DNA from: CAYQDB01 sp964416195
GTDB taxonomy: Bacteria; Zixibacteria; MSB-5A5; GN15; FEB-12
Reading direction: 5' to 3'
Assembly: GCA_964416195.1 (NCBI GenBank)
Contig: CAYQDB010000008.1
Location: forward strand, 1 to 64,000
DNA: 64,000 nucleotides
Part shown: positions 25,938 to 35,495 of the stretch, piece by piece
Layout: each line of letters opens with the position of its first letter
Position numbering within the stretch: position 1 is the first letter of the stretch
Position numbers and translations under genes: made by a program
The notes under the pieces: model-generated
Seen by the model: only the letters and a program-made list of their open reading frames with translations
What the model was told of the DNA's origin: nothing
Databases searched by the model: none

Positions 25938-28856
25938 ATGTCACGCAAGCCTGGGAAAGCATCTGTCTTTGTCATCAATACAGCGATCCTGTTTTTCCTG
26001 CTGACTGTGGCTGTTAAGGCCAGCCTGTCACCTGGGCTCCAAAAGGTAGTTGCCGGCCCTCTCGTGGGCAGATCAGATAGCCTTGTCAATGTAATCGTCT
26101 TCTTGGACAATGACCAGGTCAGAGAATATGTCTCTCGAGCCGCCTGTCAGCCGATGCTGACGAGGGACCTGCGCATCAAGTTGGTAGTTGGCAGACTCAG
26201 GTCATTTCATACCTCCGCCATGGATAGTGTGGAGCGCTTTCTTGCAGATCATTGTTTTTCCGAGATAAAGCGACACTGGGTAATACCGGCCTTTACTGCT
26301 ACTATTGCCCTCTCCACGCTGGATTCACTGCAGGCTCTTGAGGGCGTGAAGCTGGTTGTCGAAAATGTCCCTCTGACTTACGACAAGCCGGTTTACATAG
26401 CAAGCGCTCCCAGCCTTTCGGCCAGCGTGTCAGATCAACTGGAACTGTTGGATATTCCCGCCCTCTGGAACCGAGGGCTGAAAGGAAAGGGCAGACTCGT
26501 CTGCTCGTTTGACACCGGCGTGGAGCAGAGCCATCCGGCTCTGGCGTCAAAATGGCGGGGAAACCATGTCTCGTTGTCGGCTGCCTGGTTTTCCAATGTC
26601 GCTCCCGATACTCTGCCTGCCGACAAGGCCGGCCATGGCACACACACTATGGGGATTATGGTCGGTGCAACCCTTGCTGATACGTTTGGTGTTGCTCCCG
26701 AGGCGGAGTGGATCACGGCTGGCGTGATTGATCAGGGGCAGTCGCTTGGCGCCACGATCAGTGACATTCTCCAGGCCTTCGAATGGGCGCTTAACCCTGA
26801 TGGCGACCTCAATACCACCGACGATGTCCCGGACGTTATCCTCAATAGCTGGGGTATCCCCAAGGGACTGTTTGCGCCATGTGATGAAACCTTCTATGCT
26901 GCCGTAGATAATGTTGAGGCTGCCGGCATTGTAACGGTCTTTGCCGCCGGCAACGAAGGTCCCGATCCGGCCACACTCAGAAGTCCTGCCGATCGCGCTT
27001 CCACCCCGATTAACAGTTTTGCCGTCGGCGCTGTCGATAACAGCCGGGTCATAGCCAGTTTTTCAAGTCGCGGGCCTTCCTCCTGTGATCCCAGTGGGAT
27101 CAAGCCGGAGGTTGTCGCTCCCGGTGTATCCGTTCGTTCATCATACAAGGGGGGCGGCTATAGCAGCATGAGCGGAACTTCGATGGCTGCGCCCTATATT
27201 GCCGGACTGGTAGCGCTGATGCGTCAGTATAATCCCAACGCCACTGTCGACGAGATCAAGAATGCTCTCATCCAATCCTGCAGTGATCTGGGTGCTCCCG
27301 GTGAGGATAACGCCTATGGTTATGGTCTTCCGGACGCTGCGAGACTTCTGGATTATTTGCCTCCACCGGCGGAGCCTCAGTTCACAATTAAACGCGTAAT
27401 GATTTCTGGCGATGGCATCGCTGTACCCGGGGAAGAGTTCGGACTGCAGTTGTTGCTCAACAATACGTTGGGTAATCTGGAAATGGTGGTTGGAACTGTC
27501 ATGTCGGATAACAACGACAGCGTGGTAGTGTTGGCCGATCAGGCCATGTTCTTCTTCGGGCAAGGAGGTACGATAGCGGTGAATTCAGAGCCATTTACAA
27601 TCCGATTTGACTCTGCATTTTATCATGGTCAGGATATATCATGTCTCTTGGTCCTGGAATCGTCTGGCGGTGTGATTCTGGATACCCTGGGCTTTACTAT
27701 AACAGTCGGTATCCTACCGAAGGGGAATATCGCTTCCCATAGCACGAGTGAGATGGACATTTCGGTTTCCGATTTTGGGCAGTTCGGTTTTGCCCCCGGC
27801 TCGATCTACAATCTTCAGGGGGAAGGGTTTCACTACGGTGGCAGCCCCAATCTCCTGTACGAAGCCGGCATCATTGTAGGGCGCAATGCGCTTCAGCTTT
27901 CGAGCGCTGTCCGCGACAGTTTTGGGTTGCTTGCCCCGTCAGATTTCGTTCCGATCGATCCACTTACGGCTGGATGGCCTGATGCCGATGGCGGTTTTTG
28001 TCGCTGGGCCTGTTTTGTCGATAACCAATCTTACATACCCATACCCATTACCGTGGTCCAGCAGACGACCAGCTTTCCATACAGTGATGACGATGGCCTA
28101 CTTATTGTCAAATACTATCTCAGAAACGACTCTGTCGAGAAACTGACTAATCTGCATTTCGGTTTTCTGACCGATTTCGATTTGCTTGGCGCCGGTGATA
28201 AGTGCTCGTATGACAGCACGATGAATCTGCTCTGCCAGGAAAGCAACAGCGGCCCGGCAGTCGGGCTGGTTGGACTGAAGAATATCACGTCTTTCAGAGC
28301 GATTGACAACAGCGCCGCTAAGACTGGATTCAATCGAGGGGAGCTCTTCAATCTCATTTCAGTCGGAGGCGTGGATGTCGAGGAGACGCTTGTTGGTGAT
28401 ATGCTCATTCTTGTCAGTGGTGGACCGTTTATCATCTTTCCCGGCGATTCTGTCGAGGTGGCGTTGGCGCTCGTGGGTGGCGACGATGTGCCCGCCGTTT
28501 ATGCGAATGCAGGTGCGGCGAAGGCGAGATTCGATCTGAGTACGGACGTCGATGGTGGCAAAGAAGAAGCGTTGCCGCAGAGCTTCGTGCTGTACCAGAA
28601 CTACCCCAACCCGTTCAATCCGACAACGACCATCTCGTTCTCACTGGCAGAGGCCGGAGAGGTATCGCTGGAAGTGTTCAATATGCTGGGACAGAAGGTA
28701 AAGACTCTCCTGGCGGGGTGCGTTACTGCCGGTTCGCACACAGTTGAGTGGGATGCTACCGACAACCGCGGCGATAAAGTAGCTAGTGGTGTTTACTTTT
28801 ACCGGTTGACATCGACTGAAGGATCACAAACGAGGAAAATGGCGCTTTTGAAGTAG
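25938..28856 (+). CDS. Secreted subtilisin-like S8 protease with C-terminal sorting domain
   Basis: 972 residues from the ATG behind 'GAAGGAGAG'; an upstream ATG (25881) would put 19 residues before the signal peptide. Signal peptide about 8-28, propeptide about 30-165. The S8 catalytic domain has Asp192 ('CSFDTGVEQSHP'), His233 ('GHGTHTMGI'), oxyanion Asn339 ('AAGNEGP') and Ser415 ('SGTSMAAPYIAG'). A roughly 370-residue beta-rich region follows, ending in an 85-residue FlgD-like/type IX sorting domain ('LPQSFVLYQNYPNPFNPTTT', 'GVYFYRLT', 'KMALLK'). The mature enzyme should be exported through the outer membrane and held at or released from the surface. The next gene has the same C-terminus. 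Confidence 0.93.
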   Translation: MSRKPGKASVFVINTAILFFLLTVAVKASLSPGLQKVVAGPLVGRSDSLVNVIVFLDNDQVREYVSRAACQPMLTRDLRIKLVVGRLRSFHTSAMDSVERFLADHCFSEIKRHWVIPAFTATIALSTLDSLQALEGVKLVVENVPLTYDKPVYIASAPSLSASVSDQLELLDIPALWNRGLKGKGRLVCSFDTGVEQSHPALASKWRGNHVSLSAAWFSNVAPDTLPADKAGHGTHTMGIMVGATLADTFGVAPEAEWITAGVIDQGQSLGATISDILQAFEWALNPDGDLNTTDDVPDVILNSWGIPKGLFAPCDETFYAAVDNVEAAGIVTVFAAGNEGPDPATLRSPADRASTPINSFAVGAVDNSRVIASFSSRGPSSCDPSGIKPEVVAPGVSVRSSYKGGGYSSMSGTSMAAPYIAGLVALMRQYNPNATVDEIKNALIQSCSDLGAPGEDNAYGYGLPDAARLLDYLPPPAEPQFTIKRVMISGDGIAVPGEEFGLQLLLNNTLGNLEMVVGTVMSDNNDSVVVLADQAMFFFGQGGTIAVNSEPFTIRFDSAFYHGQDISCLLVLESSGGVILDTLGFTITVGILPKGNIASHSTSEMDISVSDFGQFGFAPGSIYNLQGEGFHYGGSPNLLYEAGIIVGRNALQLSSAVRDSFGLLAPSDFVPIDPLTAGWPDADGGFCRWACFVDNQSYIPIPITVVQQTTSFPYSDDDGLLIVKYYLRNDSVEKLTNLHFGFLTDFDLLGAGDKCSYDSTMNLLCQESNSGPAVGLVGLKNITSFRAIDNSAAKTGFNRGELFNLISVGGVDVEETLVGDMLILVSGGPFIIFPGDSVEVALALVGGDDVPAVYANAGAAKARFDLSTDVDGGKEEALPQSFVLYQNYPNPFNPTTTISFSLAEAGEVSLEVFNMLGQKVKTLLAGCVTAGSHTVEWDATDNRGDKVASGVYFYRLTSTEGSQTRKMALLK

Positions 28857-28874
28857 GATGATTTACATTATAAT
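28846..28874 (+). promoter_or_regulatory. Candidate promoter for the M6 protease gene
   Basis: TATAAT at 28869-28874, an exact -10 box. A weak TTTTGA at 28846-28851 is 17 bp upstream and overlaps the end of the S8 gene. It suggests the M6 gene can be transcribed on its own. Confidence 0.4.
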
Positions 28875-28940
28875 AGAGTGAAACCTTCTATGGTACTGGC
28901 GGGTTCTTACGACGAGAGAGGCGAATAAAGGAATATGACA

Positions 28941-31751
28941 ATGAAATTCTCAGGTGTTATCAAACAGACAGCTCTGGCGCTGCTCGCGATGGCGGTGATG
29001 GTCGGCAGTGTGACGGCAGTGGCCCCAACCAAGGAAGCGATTGAAAAGTGGAAAGCTGAAGGCGTCTGGGAACAGAAGGTAGCTGACTGGAAAGCGTTCA
29101 AAGCAGCCGGTGGGTCAGCTCCTGAAAAGCATTCGGTTTTCAACAAACAGAAACACCGTGAAAATCTTGCCCTTGGCATCCAGGCTGTGGATACTGTTCG
29201 TGTTATTGTCATTCTGGTGGATTTCTCTGACTGGCCCTATGATGGGCAGAATTTAGCCGGTACGCCACAGCAGTTCGACTCGATACTTTTCACCAACCGG
29301 GATATCGACCCGATCCATAACCCGACCGGCTCCATGACGGATTACTATCTCGAGACTTCCTACGATCAGTTCTATATCAGAGGGGATATATTCGGCTGGT
29401 ATCGTATGCCACAGACCTATGAATGGTACGTGTCTGATGATCACGGCTTGACCCGGGGTCGCGACCTTGCTGCGGATGCGGTGGATTCTGCCGCAGCCGA
29501 TCCCGGCGTTGATTTCTCGAACTATGATCATGACAACGATGAAAACTGCGATGGGGTTATTATTATTCATGCCGGTCCGGGCGCCGAAGGGGTGGGGGAA
29601 GGAATGTGGTCCCACAAGTGGGAGTTGTATCCCTGGAAGTATATAGACTATGTTTGGGTCTCTGCCTACACGATGAACCCGGAGGAGACACAAGTCACAT
29701 TGGGCGACTACGAGCTTTCACCTATTGGTGTTTTTTGCCATGAGTATGGGCATTTCTTGGGGCTGCCGGACCTGTACGACATCGATTATGATCCTGAGTC
29801 ATCAGACGGCCTGGGCAAATGGACGATAATGGCCAGCGGCAACTATCTCGGCGACTCCAAGACTCCGGCTCACTTTGATGCCTGGTGCAAAGCTTCAGTT
29901 GGTTTTCTTGATTTGACTGAGGTTAGTTCAAATGTCTATCAGGAGATGGTTCCGGCTGTTGAGTATAATCCGATTGCCTACAAATTGAAGAACAGTTATA
30001 CAGACGACAACGAATACTGGGTGGTTGAAAACAGGCAGAATATCGGATTTGACAAGTACCTGCCGGGATCAGGGCTTTGTATTTACCACGTCGATACTTT
30101 GGCTGCCGCGAACAACACAGATTACACCCGCTACTACGTAGCCATGGAGCAGGCTGACGGAAACAATGACCTGGCTCTCGCGCTGTACAACAAGGGCGAT
30201 GCCGGTGACCCCTGGCCGGGTGCTACCCATGCCAGGGAGTTTCATAACCTGACCACTCCCAACAGCCATACCAATGAGATTTTTGGTTATCCGCCGATCC
30301 CGCCCCAAGCCACGAAAATCGGTGTGTGGCGAATCTCCAACTCTGATTCGTTAATGTATGCCGATTTTGACATAGACTACTCCCGTCCCTGGGTGGTGCT
30401 GTCCGGGGATAATCCGCTTGTCTTTGATGATTTCCAGGGAGGCAATGGTGATGGAATCATGGAAGCGAGTGAGACGATTCAGTTCTATTTCACGATCAAG
30501 AACCTGATGCGTGGCTCGTACAATATTCATGCGTCTTTGTCGACAGACAATCCCCAGGTTACTTTCATTACTAATGATGTTTTTGTTGAAGGAGACCTGT
30601 TTGGTCTCGAACGCAACAATGCCAACGCACCGATTGAGTTCACACTTTCCGACACTCTGGAATCAGTTATCGATTCTTTTTTCCTGACTATCACGACCGA
30701 TTCACTCGGCTCCACACCGGGAAGCGGTGAGTTCACCAAGACATCCGGTTTCGAGGTTCAACTCGGCGCGGCGCGGGTTCTGATTGTGGATGATGATCGC
30801 GGTGATGACTATGAGACTGACTATGAAGAAGTGCTCTACAATCTGAGGATTCCATCCAAGACCTGGCACAAACAGACCCAGGGCTCGCCGACTGGCAGCG
30901 ACCTTAGTGCCTATGACATTGTCTTCTGGCATACCAGCGACTCGTCCTCGGGAACCCTGAACTCCAACGACATTGCAGCTATGAAAGAATACTTCGACAA
31001 CGGTGGCAATCTACTGCTGTCAACTATCTCAGGTGTGAGGGACTTGCACAATCTGGATTCGGCCTTTCTATCCGACTATTTCCACGCAACCTATGAGGGG
31101 GATGGTCAGTGGATTGCCTTTTATGGCGTTGACGGCTACCCTCTCAGCGCTGGGACAAGGTATAAATACGATGTCCGCGACAATCCATTCCTTCCGATGC
31201 CATCGCTGATTCCAGTTAACGCTGGCCAGGCGGCGTTCCTGTTTGGGGGACCCCATGTGCCGACCGATAAGATCTGCGGTGTGACTTACAATGTCACACA
31301 CAAGTCAATCCTTTTGTCTTTCCCATTAGAATTCATCTATGATGGCCTTACAGGTTGGAACGATAAGGATACTCTCATCGCTCGGGCGCTGGAGTTCTTC
31401 GGGGGTATTGCAACTTCGGTGTATGACGGCCAGCCCTTTACGCAGCTTCCGCAAAGCTTCGAACTGCACCAGAATTACCCCAATCCCTTCAATCCCGTGA
31501 CGAACATCTCATACACATTGCGAGCAACCGGAGGGCTGGGGAGAAAGCCTGCCAGGACAAACTTGTCCATTTACAACATCCTGGGCCGGTGGGTCAGGAC
31601 TCTGGTAGATGAAGTCCAGGTCCCGGGAACGCATGTGGTGTCGTGGGATGGTTCCGACTCTTTTGGCCGACCGGTGGCTTCCGGGGTGTACTTTTACCGG
31701 CTGGTGCGGGGAGACGATTCTGAGACGAAAAAGATGATTTTGGTCAAATAG
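28941..31751 (+). CDS. Secreted M6-family metalloprotease with C-terminal sorting domain
   Basis: 936 residues from ATG 28941, spaced 7 bp from AAGGAA; the ATG two codons earlier is too close. Signal peptide about 3-27. The catalytic part has 'VIVILVDFSDWP' and the M6 (immune inhibitor A-like) zinc site 'CHEYGHFLGLPDLYD' (His267, Glu268, His271). A galactose-binding or Ig-like middle follows. The C-terminal 90 residues are a type IX-like sorting domain ('LPQSFELHQNYPNPFNPVTN', 'GVYFYRLVRG', 'KMILVK'), much like that of the S8 protease just upstream. The pair probably degrades extracellular protein. Expected to be zinc-dependent. Ends at a strong terminator. Confidence 0.92.
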   Translation: MKFSGVIKQTALALLAMAVMVGSVTAVAPTKEAIEKWKAEGVWEQKVADWKAFKAAGGSAPEKHSVFNKQKHRENLALGIQAVDTVRVIVILVDFSDWPYDGQNLAGTPQQFDSILFTNRDIDPIHNPTGSMTDYYLETSYDQFYIRGDIFGWYRMPQTYEWYVSDDHGLTRGRDLAADAVDSAAADPGVDFSNYDHDNDENCDGVIIIHAGPGAEGVGEGMWSHKWELYPWKYIDYVWVSAYTMNPEETQVTLGDYELSPIGVFCHEYGHFLGLPDLYDIDYDPESSDGLGKWTIMASGNYLGDSKTPAHFDAWCKASVGFLDLTEVSSNVYQEMVPAVEYNPIAYKLKNSYTDDNEYWVVENRQNIGFDKYLPGSGLCIYHVDTLAAANNTDYTRYYVAMEQADGNNDLALALYNKGDAGDPWPGATHAREFHNLTTPNSHTNEIFGYPPIPPQATKIGVWRISNSDSLMYADFDIDYSRPWVVLSGDNPLVFDDFQGGNGDGIMEASETIQFYFTIKNLMRGSYNIHASLSTDNPQVTFITNDVFVEGDLFGLERNNANAPIEFTLSDTLESVIDSFFLTITTDSLGSTPGSGEFTKTSGFEVQLGAARVLIVDDDRGDDYETDYEEVLYNLRIPSKTWHKQTQGSPTGSDLSAYDIVFWHTSDSSSGTLNSNDIAAMKEYFDNGGNLLLSTISGVRDLHNLDSAFLSDYFHATYEGDGQWIAFYGVDGYPLSAGTRYKYDVRDNPFLPMPSLIPVNAGQAAFLFGGPHVPTDKICGVTYNVTHKSILLSFPLEFIYDGLTGWNDKDTLIARALEFFGGIATSVYDGQPFTQLPQSFELHQNYPNPFNPVTNISYTLRATGGLGRKPARTNLSIYNILGRWVRTLVDEVQVPGTHVVSWDGSDSFGRPVASGVYFYRLVRGDDSETKKMILVK

Positions 31752-31778
31752 CAGAGAGTGCCGATTTTATCCCATTGA

Positions 31779-31808
31779 ATAGCCGCCCATCGGGGCGGCT
31801 ATTTTATT
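31779..31808 (+). terminator. Rho-independent terminator after the M6 protease gene
   Basis: ATAGCCGCCC, loop of about 3 nt, GGGCGGCTAT, then TTTATTG. The 10-bp GC-rich stem with a U-rich tail lies 28 bp after the protease stop and 135 bp before fur. Confidence 0.9.
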
Positions 31809-31862
31809 GTTTTGTAGGTAGTTACGTTAGCCAAAAAAGTTGGGGCTTAGTGTCAAAAACAC

Positions 31863-31914
31863 TTGACTTTTCTTGGATTTTGTGGGTTATTGAAAATGAA
31901 AGTCGTTTTCATTT
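31863..31914 (+). promoter_or_regulatory. fur-feo promoter with Fur-box-like palindrome
   Basis: TTGACT at 31863-31868 and a -10 near 31886-31891 (GTTATT, 17-bp spacer) are followed directly by an inverted repeat. AAATGAAA (31894-31901), GTCGT, TTTCATTT (31907-31914) is a perfect 8-bp match in both arms. The arms resemble Fur operator half-sites (GATAATGAT type). The position just downstream of the -10 and 29 bp before fur fits repression by iron-loaded Fur, that is, autoregulation and control of feoAB. Confidence 0.75.
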
Positions 31915-31942
31915 GGCCTAATTTAGCCGATAGAGTAGACTA

Positions 31943-32404
31943 ATGAGAGAACTCTTGCGGGCAAAAGGTTTTAGGATGACTCCTCAGCGCGAGTTGATTT
32001 TCCGCTCGTTTTTCAAGTTAGGGAAGCACGTTTCCGTCGATGAGTTGTACGACAAGGTACGTCAACGGGACCGCTCGGTTGGGTATAGCACAGTCTGGCG
32101 CAACCTGAAACTGATCTGCCAGATAGGATTGGCTGAAGAGGTGAATATCGGTGATGGCGTTACCCGGTATGATCGCGTGACACCGGCGCCGCACGGCCAC
32201 TTCTACTGCCTGGGCTGCAGGCAATTCATCGAGTTCAATGTCGAAAACATAGTCCATATGCTGACCCGTAGAGCTCGTGCGCACAAGTTCGAGCCTGAGG
32301 GGTTCAAGATAGAAGTACAGGGTTACTGCGAGAAATGTCGGAACAAGAAAAAACGCACGGTTGGAAAGAGAAGGACCGCAAAGGAGACAAATGCTACTCG
32401 TTGA
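31943..32404 (+). CDS. Fur-family metal-responsive regulator
   Basis: 153 residues. N-terminal winged helix ('RMTPQRELIFRSFF', 'VSVDELYDKVRQRDRSVGYSTVWRNLKLI'), then the dimerisation domain with metal ligands: 'APHGHFYCLGCRQFIEF' (His and a CxxC) and a second 'YCEKC' near the C-terminus, the structural zinc site. The tail is very basic (KKKRTVGKRR). The neighbours are feoA and feoB, so an iron sensor (Fur) is far more likely than Zur or PerR. A palindrome in its own promoter supports autoregulation. The next gene starts 35 bp after its stop. Confidence 0.92.
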   Translation: MRELLRAKGFRMTPQRELIFRSFFKLGKHVSVDELYDKVRQRDRSVGYSTVWRNLKLICQIGLAEEVNIGDGVTRYDRVTPAPHGHFYCLGCRQFIEFNVENIVHMLTRRARAHKFEPEGFKIEVQGYCEKCRNKKKRTVGKRRTAKETNATR

Positions 32405-32439
32405 GGATTGTGCCTGCAGACAGGATGAGGACAGATAGT

Positions 32440-32670
32440 ATGACGTACCTTGATAAGATGATTCCCGGACAACGAGGAACGGTAGTAGGTTTTACGGATG
32501 ACAGCCCGGTAACACGGCGACTTCTGGAGCTTGGCATTATCCCCGGTCAGGAGGTGATCTTTGTCAGGAACGCTCCCCTCCGAGATCCTATCGAAGTACA
32601 GATTGGCCCGAGTTATTTGTCTTTGCGCCACACAGAGGCGGCACTGGTTGCGATCGAACTCGATGACTAG
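32440..32670 (+). CDS. feoA: Ferrous iron transport protein A
   Basis: 76 residues from the ATG at 32440 (GAGG 9 bp upstream). The frame is open further upstream but that part overlaps fur and is unlike FeoA. SH3-like FeoA fold: 'LDKMIPGQRGTVVGF', 'VTRRLLELGIIPGQEVIFVRN', 'DPIEVQIGPSYLSLRHTEA'. It binds FeoB on the cytoplasmic side and is needed for ferrous iron uptake. The 21-bp gap to feoB supports co-transcription. Confidence 0.95.
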   Translation: MTYLDKMIPGQRGTVVGFTDDSPVTRRLLELGIIPGQEVIFVRNAPLRDPIEVQIGPSYLSLRHTEAALVAIELDD

Positions 32671-32691
32671 CCGAGCATCGAGTATAAAGAA

Positions 32692-35121
32692 ATGGGCATG
32701 CCCATTGCGGCTGTCAGAAGCTCTGCTTTGGACACTTATCGAGTAGCTATCTGCGGTAATCCCAATTGTGGGAAGACGACTATCTTCAATGCCATCACAG
32801 GGCTCAATCAGAAGGTGGCCAACTACCCCGGTGTAACGGTTGAAGAAGTTACGGGCCGATTCTCTGTAGGCAAAGAAAAACCCCAGCAGTTTACATTGGT
32901 TGATGTCCCTGGGACTTATTCGCTGGCTGCCTTTTCCCCTGATGAATACATTGCCGCCTCGGCGCTTTTTGGAACAACCGATAACGGGTTGGCTCCGGAT
33001 GTGATCATATGTGTCATCGACGCCACGAACCTTAGGCGCGGTCTGTACCTTCTGTTTCAGGTTCTTGAGATTGGGAAGCCGGTTGTCGTTGCCCTCAACA
33101 TGATTGACGTGTCCCAGAGGCGGGGGATACGCATTGATTTTGGGAAGCTCTCTCGTGCTATCGGAGGTGTTCCCGTGGTGCCGGTGGTGGGCAATCGCGG
33201 CCACGGAATAGCGCGTCTCAAGAGGAAAACTGCCGAGGTAATCGCCAGCCCACCGGAGCTTTCATCAGGTGGCATGTATGATGATCTCACGGGGAGCGTA
33301 TTGAAGGATTTGCAGTCCGGCTTTGGGGACGGGAAACGGACGCGTGCCGAGTGCTTGAGGATTATTTTTGATGTCGATGGTCCTGCCGAGGCTAGATTTA
33401 TACGAGAGGAGGGGAATCGAGCGCGGGAGGTATTGGAGCGGGGAAGGGACGTGATACGTGAAGTCTCGGCTTCTTTGTCGGCCGCCGAGACTATGCCGCT
33501 GACTAGAAAGGCAGCGCAGGTCTTCACTTCCACCGTTACTATTGATAAATCGAGACGAAGGGTGCTCTCGGAGAAAGTGGATCGCTATCTGCTGCATCCT
33601 GTGTTTGGACCGGTCATGCTCGTGGTGACTATGGCTCTGATGTTTCAGGCCATTTTCAGTTGGGCAGGGCCGTTCATGAATGCGATCGATGTGATGTTCT
33701 CTGGCCTGGCCAGCTGGGCCGAGACGTTGATGCCTCAAGGGCCTCTGCAGTCGTTGCTGACAGACGGTGTTATCGGGGGGGTGGGGGCAGTGCTGATATT
33801 TATCCCTCAGATTGCTATTCTGTTTATATTTATCGCCGTTTTAGAGGATTCCGGCTACATGTCACGGGGGGCATTTTTGGTCGACCGGATGTTCCGCTGG
33901 TGTGGACTATCGGGTAAGTCCTTCATTCCGATGCTTTCTTCTTTTGCCTGTGCTGTTCCGGGCATTATGGCCACGCGCACCATCGAGGACCGGAAGCTTC
34001 GCTTTATTACGATAATGGTGGCGCCTTTGATGACCTGCTCCGCCAGATTGCCGATATATGCCATCCTGATTGCCGCCTTCGTTCCCTACAAGAGCTACTT
34101 CGGCGTCCTCAACCTGCAGGGGATCGTTCTTGCACTGCTTTATCTGCTTGGCGTAGTAGTCGCGGTGGCGGTTTCATTTGTCATGAGCAGGACGCTTTTT
34201 AAGACCGAGCGCAGCACTTTCCTGATGGAAATGCCCAGCTACAAGATACCGACCCTGAAATCGGTCACAATCAGAGTACTCAATCGAGTCAAATCCTTTA
34301 TCGTCAGGGCTGGGACCATCATACTGGCTATTACAATAGTTATCTGGGCGTTGAGCTACTATCCTCGGCCGCGTTCCGTGGAGGTTGAGTTCAGCCGACA
34401 GGTGTCGGTGCTGCAAGCGCACTACGATTTTATGGAGATGGTTGCTGGGGCAGAACTGGCCAAGTTAATGCATTATCAAGGCCGTGACCCGGATAGTCTG
34501 TCCGTCACGATTTCTGAAGCTTTTGCTCAGGCCAAAGATGAGGCCGGCCTGGCGGAGCTCAAAGCTCGTTTTCTGGCAGACTACTCGGCGCAAGAGGAGC
34601 TGATTCAAAAGTTGTTCGGGTTGCGTCTGTTGGAGATGCAACGAAAGGAAGGACTGCTGGCGCTTCGTAACATGCAGGTCGGCGAGCAGTTGCGGAATTC
34701 GTACCTGGGTCGTTTAGGACGGGCGGTTCAACCAGCGTTTCATCCCCTTGGTTGGGACTGGAAAATTACAGTGGCTACTTTGGCGGCATTCCCGGCGCGC
34801 GAGGTGGTTATTGCTACCCTGGGGACGATTTACAACTTAGGCGCTGACGTTGAAGCTGAGTCAGAGACGCTGGTAAACAAGATACGGCAAGCCAAGTGGG
34901 AGGAGGGTCCAAAACAGGGGAAACCGGTGTTTACTCTGGCTGTAGCGCTGTCTGTCATGGTCTTTTTCGCTATCTGTTGCCAGTGCGGTGCCACGGTTGT
35001 TACTATTAAGCAGGAAACAGCCGGTTGGCCATACGCCGTGTTCACCTTTGGATACATGACAGTCCTGGCGTACCTGCTGGCTCTGGCGGTATATCAATTC
35101 TTTGCAGGATTGGGTTTCTAA
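32692..35121 (+). CDS. feoB: Ferrous iron transporter B
   Basis: 809 residues. An N-terminal G domain has G1 'GNPNCGKTTIFNAITG', G3 'DVPGTYSL' and G4 'NMID', followed by a GDI-like helical part. Gate motifs and transmembrane helices include 'FIPMLSSFACAVPGIMATR' and 'APLMTCSARLPIYAIL'. A cytoplasmic charged insertion (about 565-665) lies between the two gate halves, and the end is 'VFFAICCQCGATVVTIKQE'. It is somewhat longer than E. coli FeoB (773) because of the insertion. It imports Fe2+ across the inner membrane. The stop overlaps the next start (TAATG). Confidence 0.97.
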   Translation: MGMPIAAVRSSALDTYRVAICGNPNCGKTTIFNAITGLNQKVANYPGVTVEEVTGRFSVGKEKPQQFTLVDVPGTYSLAAFSPDEYIAASALFGTTDNGLAPDVIICVIDATNLRRGLYLLFQVLEIGKPVVVALNMIDVSQRRGIRIDFGKLSRAIGGVPVVPVVGNRGHGIARLKRKTAEVIASPPELSSGGMYDDLTGSVLKDLQSGFGDGKRTRAECLRIIFDVDGPAEARFIREEGNRAREVLERGRDVIREVSASLSAAETMPLTRKAAQVFTSTVTIDKSRRRVLSEKVDRYLLHPVFGPVMLVVTMALMFQAIFSWAGPFMNAIDVMFSGLASWAETLMPQGPLQSLLTDGVIGGVGAVLIFIPQIAILFIFIAVLEDSGYMSRGAFLVDRMFRWCGLSGKSFIPMLSSFACAVPGIMATRTIEDRKLRFITIMVAPLMTCSARLPIYAILIAAFVPYKSYFGVLNLQGIVLALLYLLGVVVAVAVSFVMSRTLFKTERSTFLMEMPSYKIPTLKSVTIRVLNRVKSFIVRAGTIILAITIVIWALSYYPRPRSVEVEFSRQVSVLQAHYDFMEMVAGAELAKLMHYQGRDPDSLSVTISEAFAQAKDEAGLAELKARFLADYSAQEELIQKLFGLRLLEMQRKEGLLALRNMQVGEQLRNSYLGRLGRAVQPAFHPLGWDWKITVATLAAFPAREVVIATLGTIYNLGADVEAESETLVNKIRQAKWEEGPKQGKPVFTLAVALSVMVFFAICCQCGATVVTIKQETAGWPYAVFTFGYMTVLAYLLALAVYQFFAGLGF

Positions 35122-35261
35122 TGGGTATCTTCTGGCAGCAAATCATAGTAATTGCGGCGGTTTGTCTGGCTGTGGTCTATCTGGTGGTTAACTATGTGCG
35201 CCGAAAACGTTCCCGGGTATGTTGTCAGAACTGCCCAATTTTCAAAGGACCTCCCCATTAA
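35121..35261 (+). CDS. FeoB-associated Cys-rich membrane peptide
   Basis: 46 residues, overlapping the feoB stop by one base. One transmembrane helix ('IIVIAAVCLAVVYLVVNYV') is followed by basic residues and 'CCQNCPIF', the layout of the FeoB-associated Cys-rich family found next to feoB in many anaerobes and thought to stand in for FeoC. The position and the C-x2-C tail make the assignment good despite the short length. Role in iron handling inferred from family and context. Confidence 0.8.
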   Translation: MGIFWQQIIVIAAVCLAVVYLVVNYVRRKRSRVCCQNCPIFKGPPH

Positions 35262-35329
35262 CCTCAGGTCAAAGCGAAAAAGGCACCCTGAAATTATCTC
35301 TTTTCTTACTCGATGATAGGCTCTATTAT

Positions 35330-35495
35330 GGGGTTGTCTCAAAAGGTAACTGTTTTGTCTCGCGTAGGGTGGGGGCTTGTCTCCCAACATCCCAACGGCA
35401 GGGACAAGCCCTGCCGATACGCGGGGAGTTACAGGAAAAGAACTCATGAGTGCTGAGGTTCACGTGCAGTCACATCAGATTTGCGAGACAACCTC
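35330..35495. mobile_element. 166-bp MITE-like element with inverted ends and target duplication
   Basis: Left end GGGGTTGTCTC (35330-35340), right end GAGACAACCTC (35485-35495): 11-bp inverted ends with one mismatch. They are flanked by direct repeats TATTAT at 35324-35329 and 35496-35501, as expected for a target duplication. Inside is an 8-bp stem CGGCAGGG / CCCTGCCG (35396-35416). There is no room for a transposase, so it would be non-autonomous. The parent transposon is not in this window. Confidence 0.55.
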
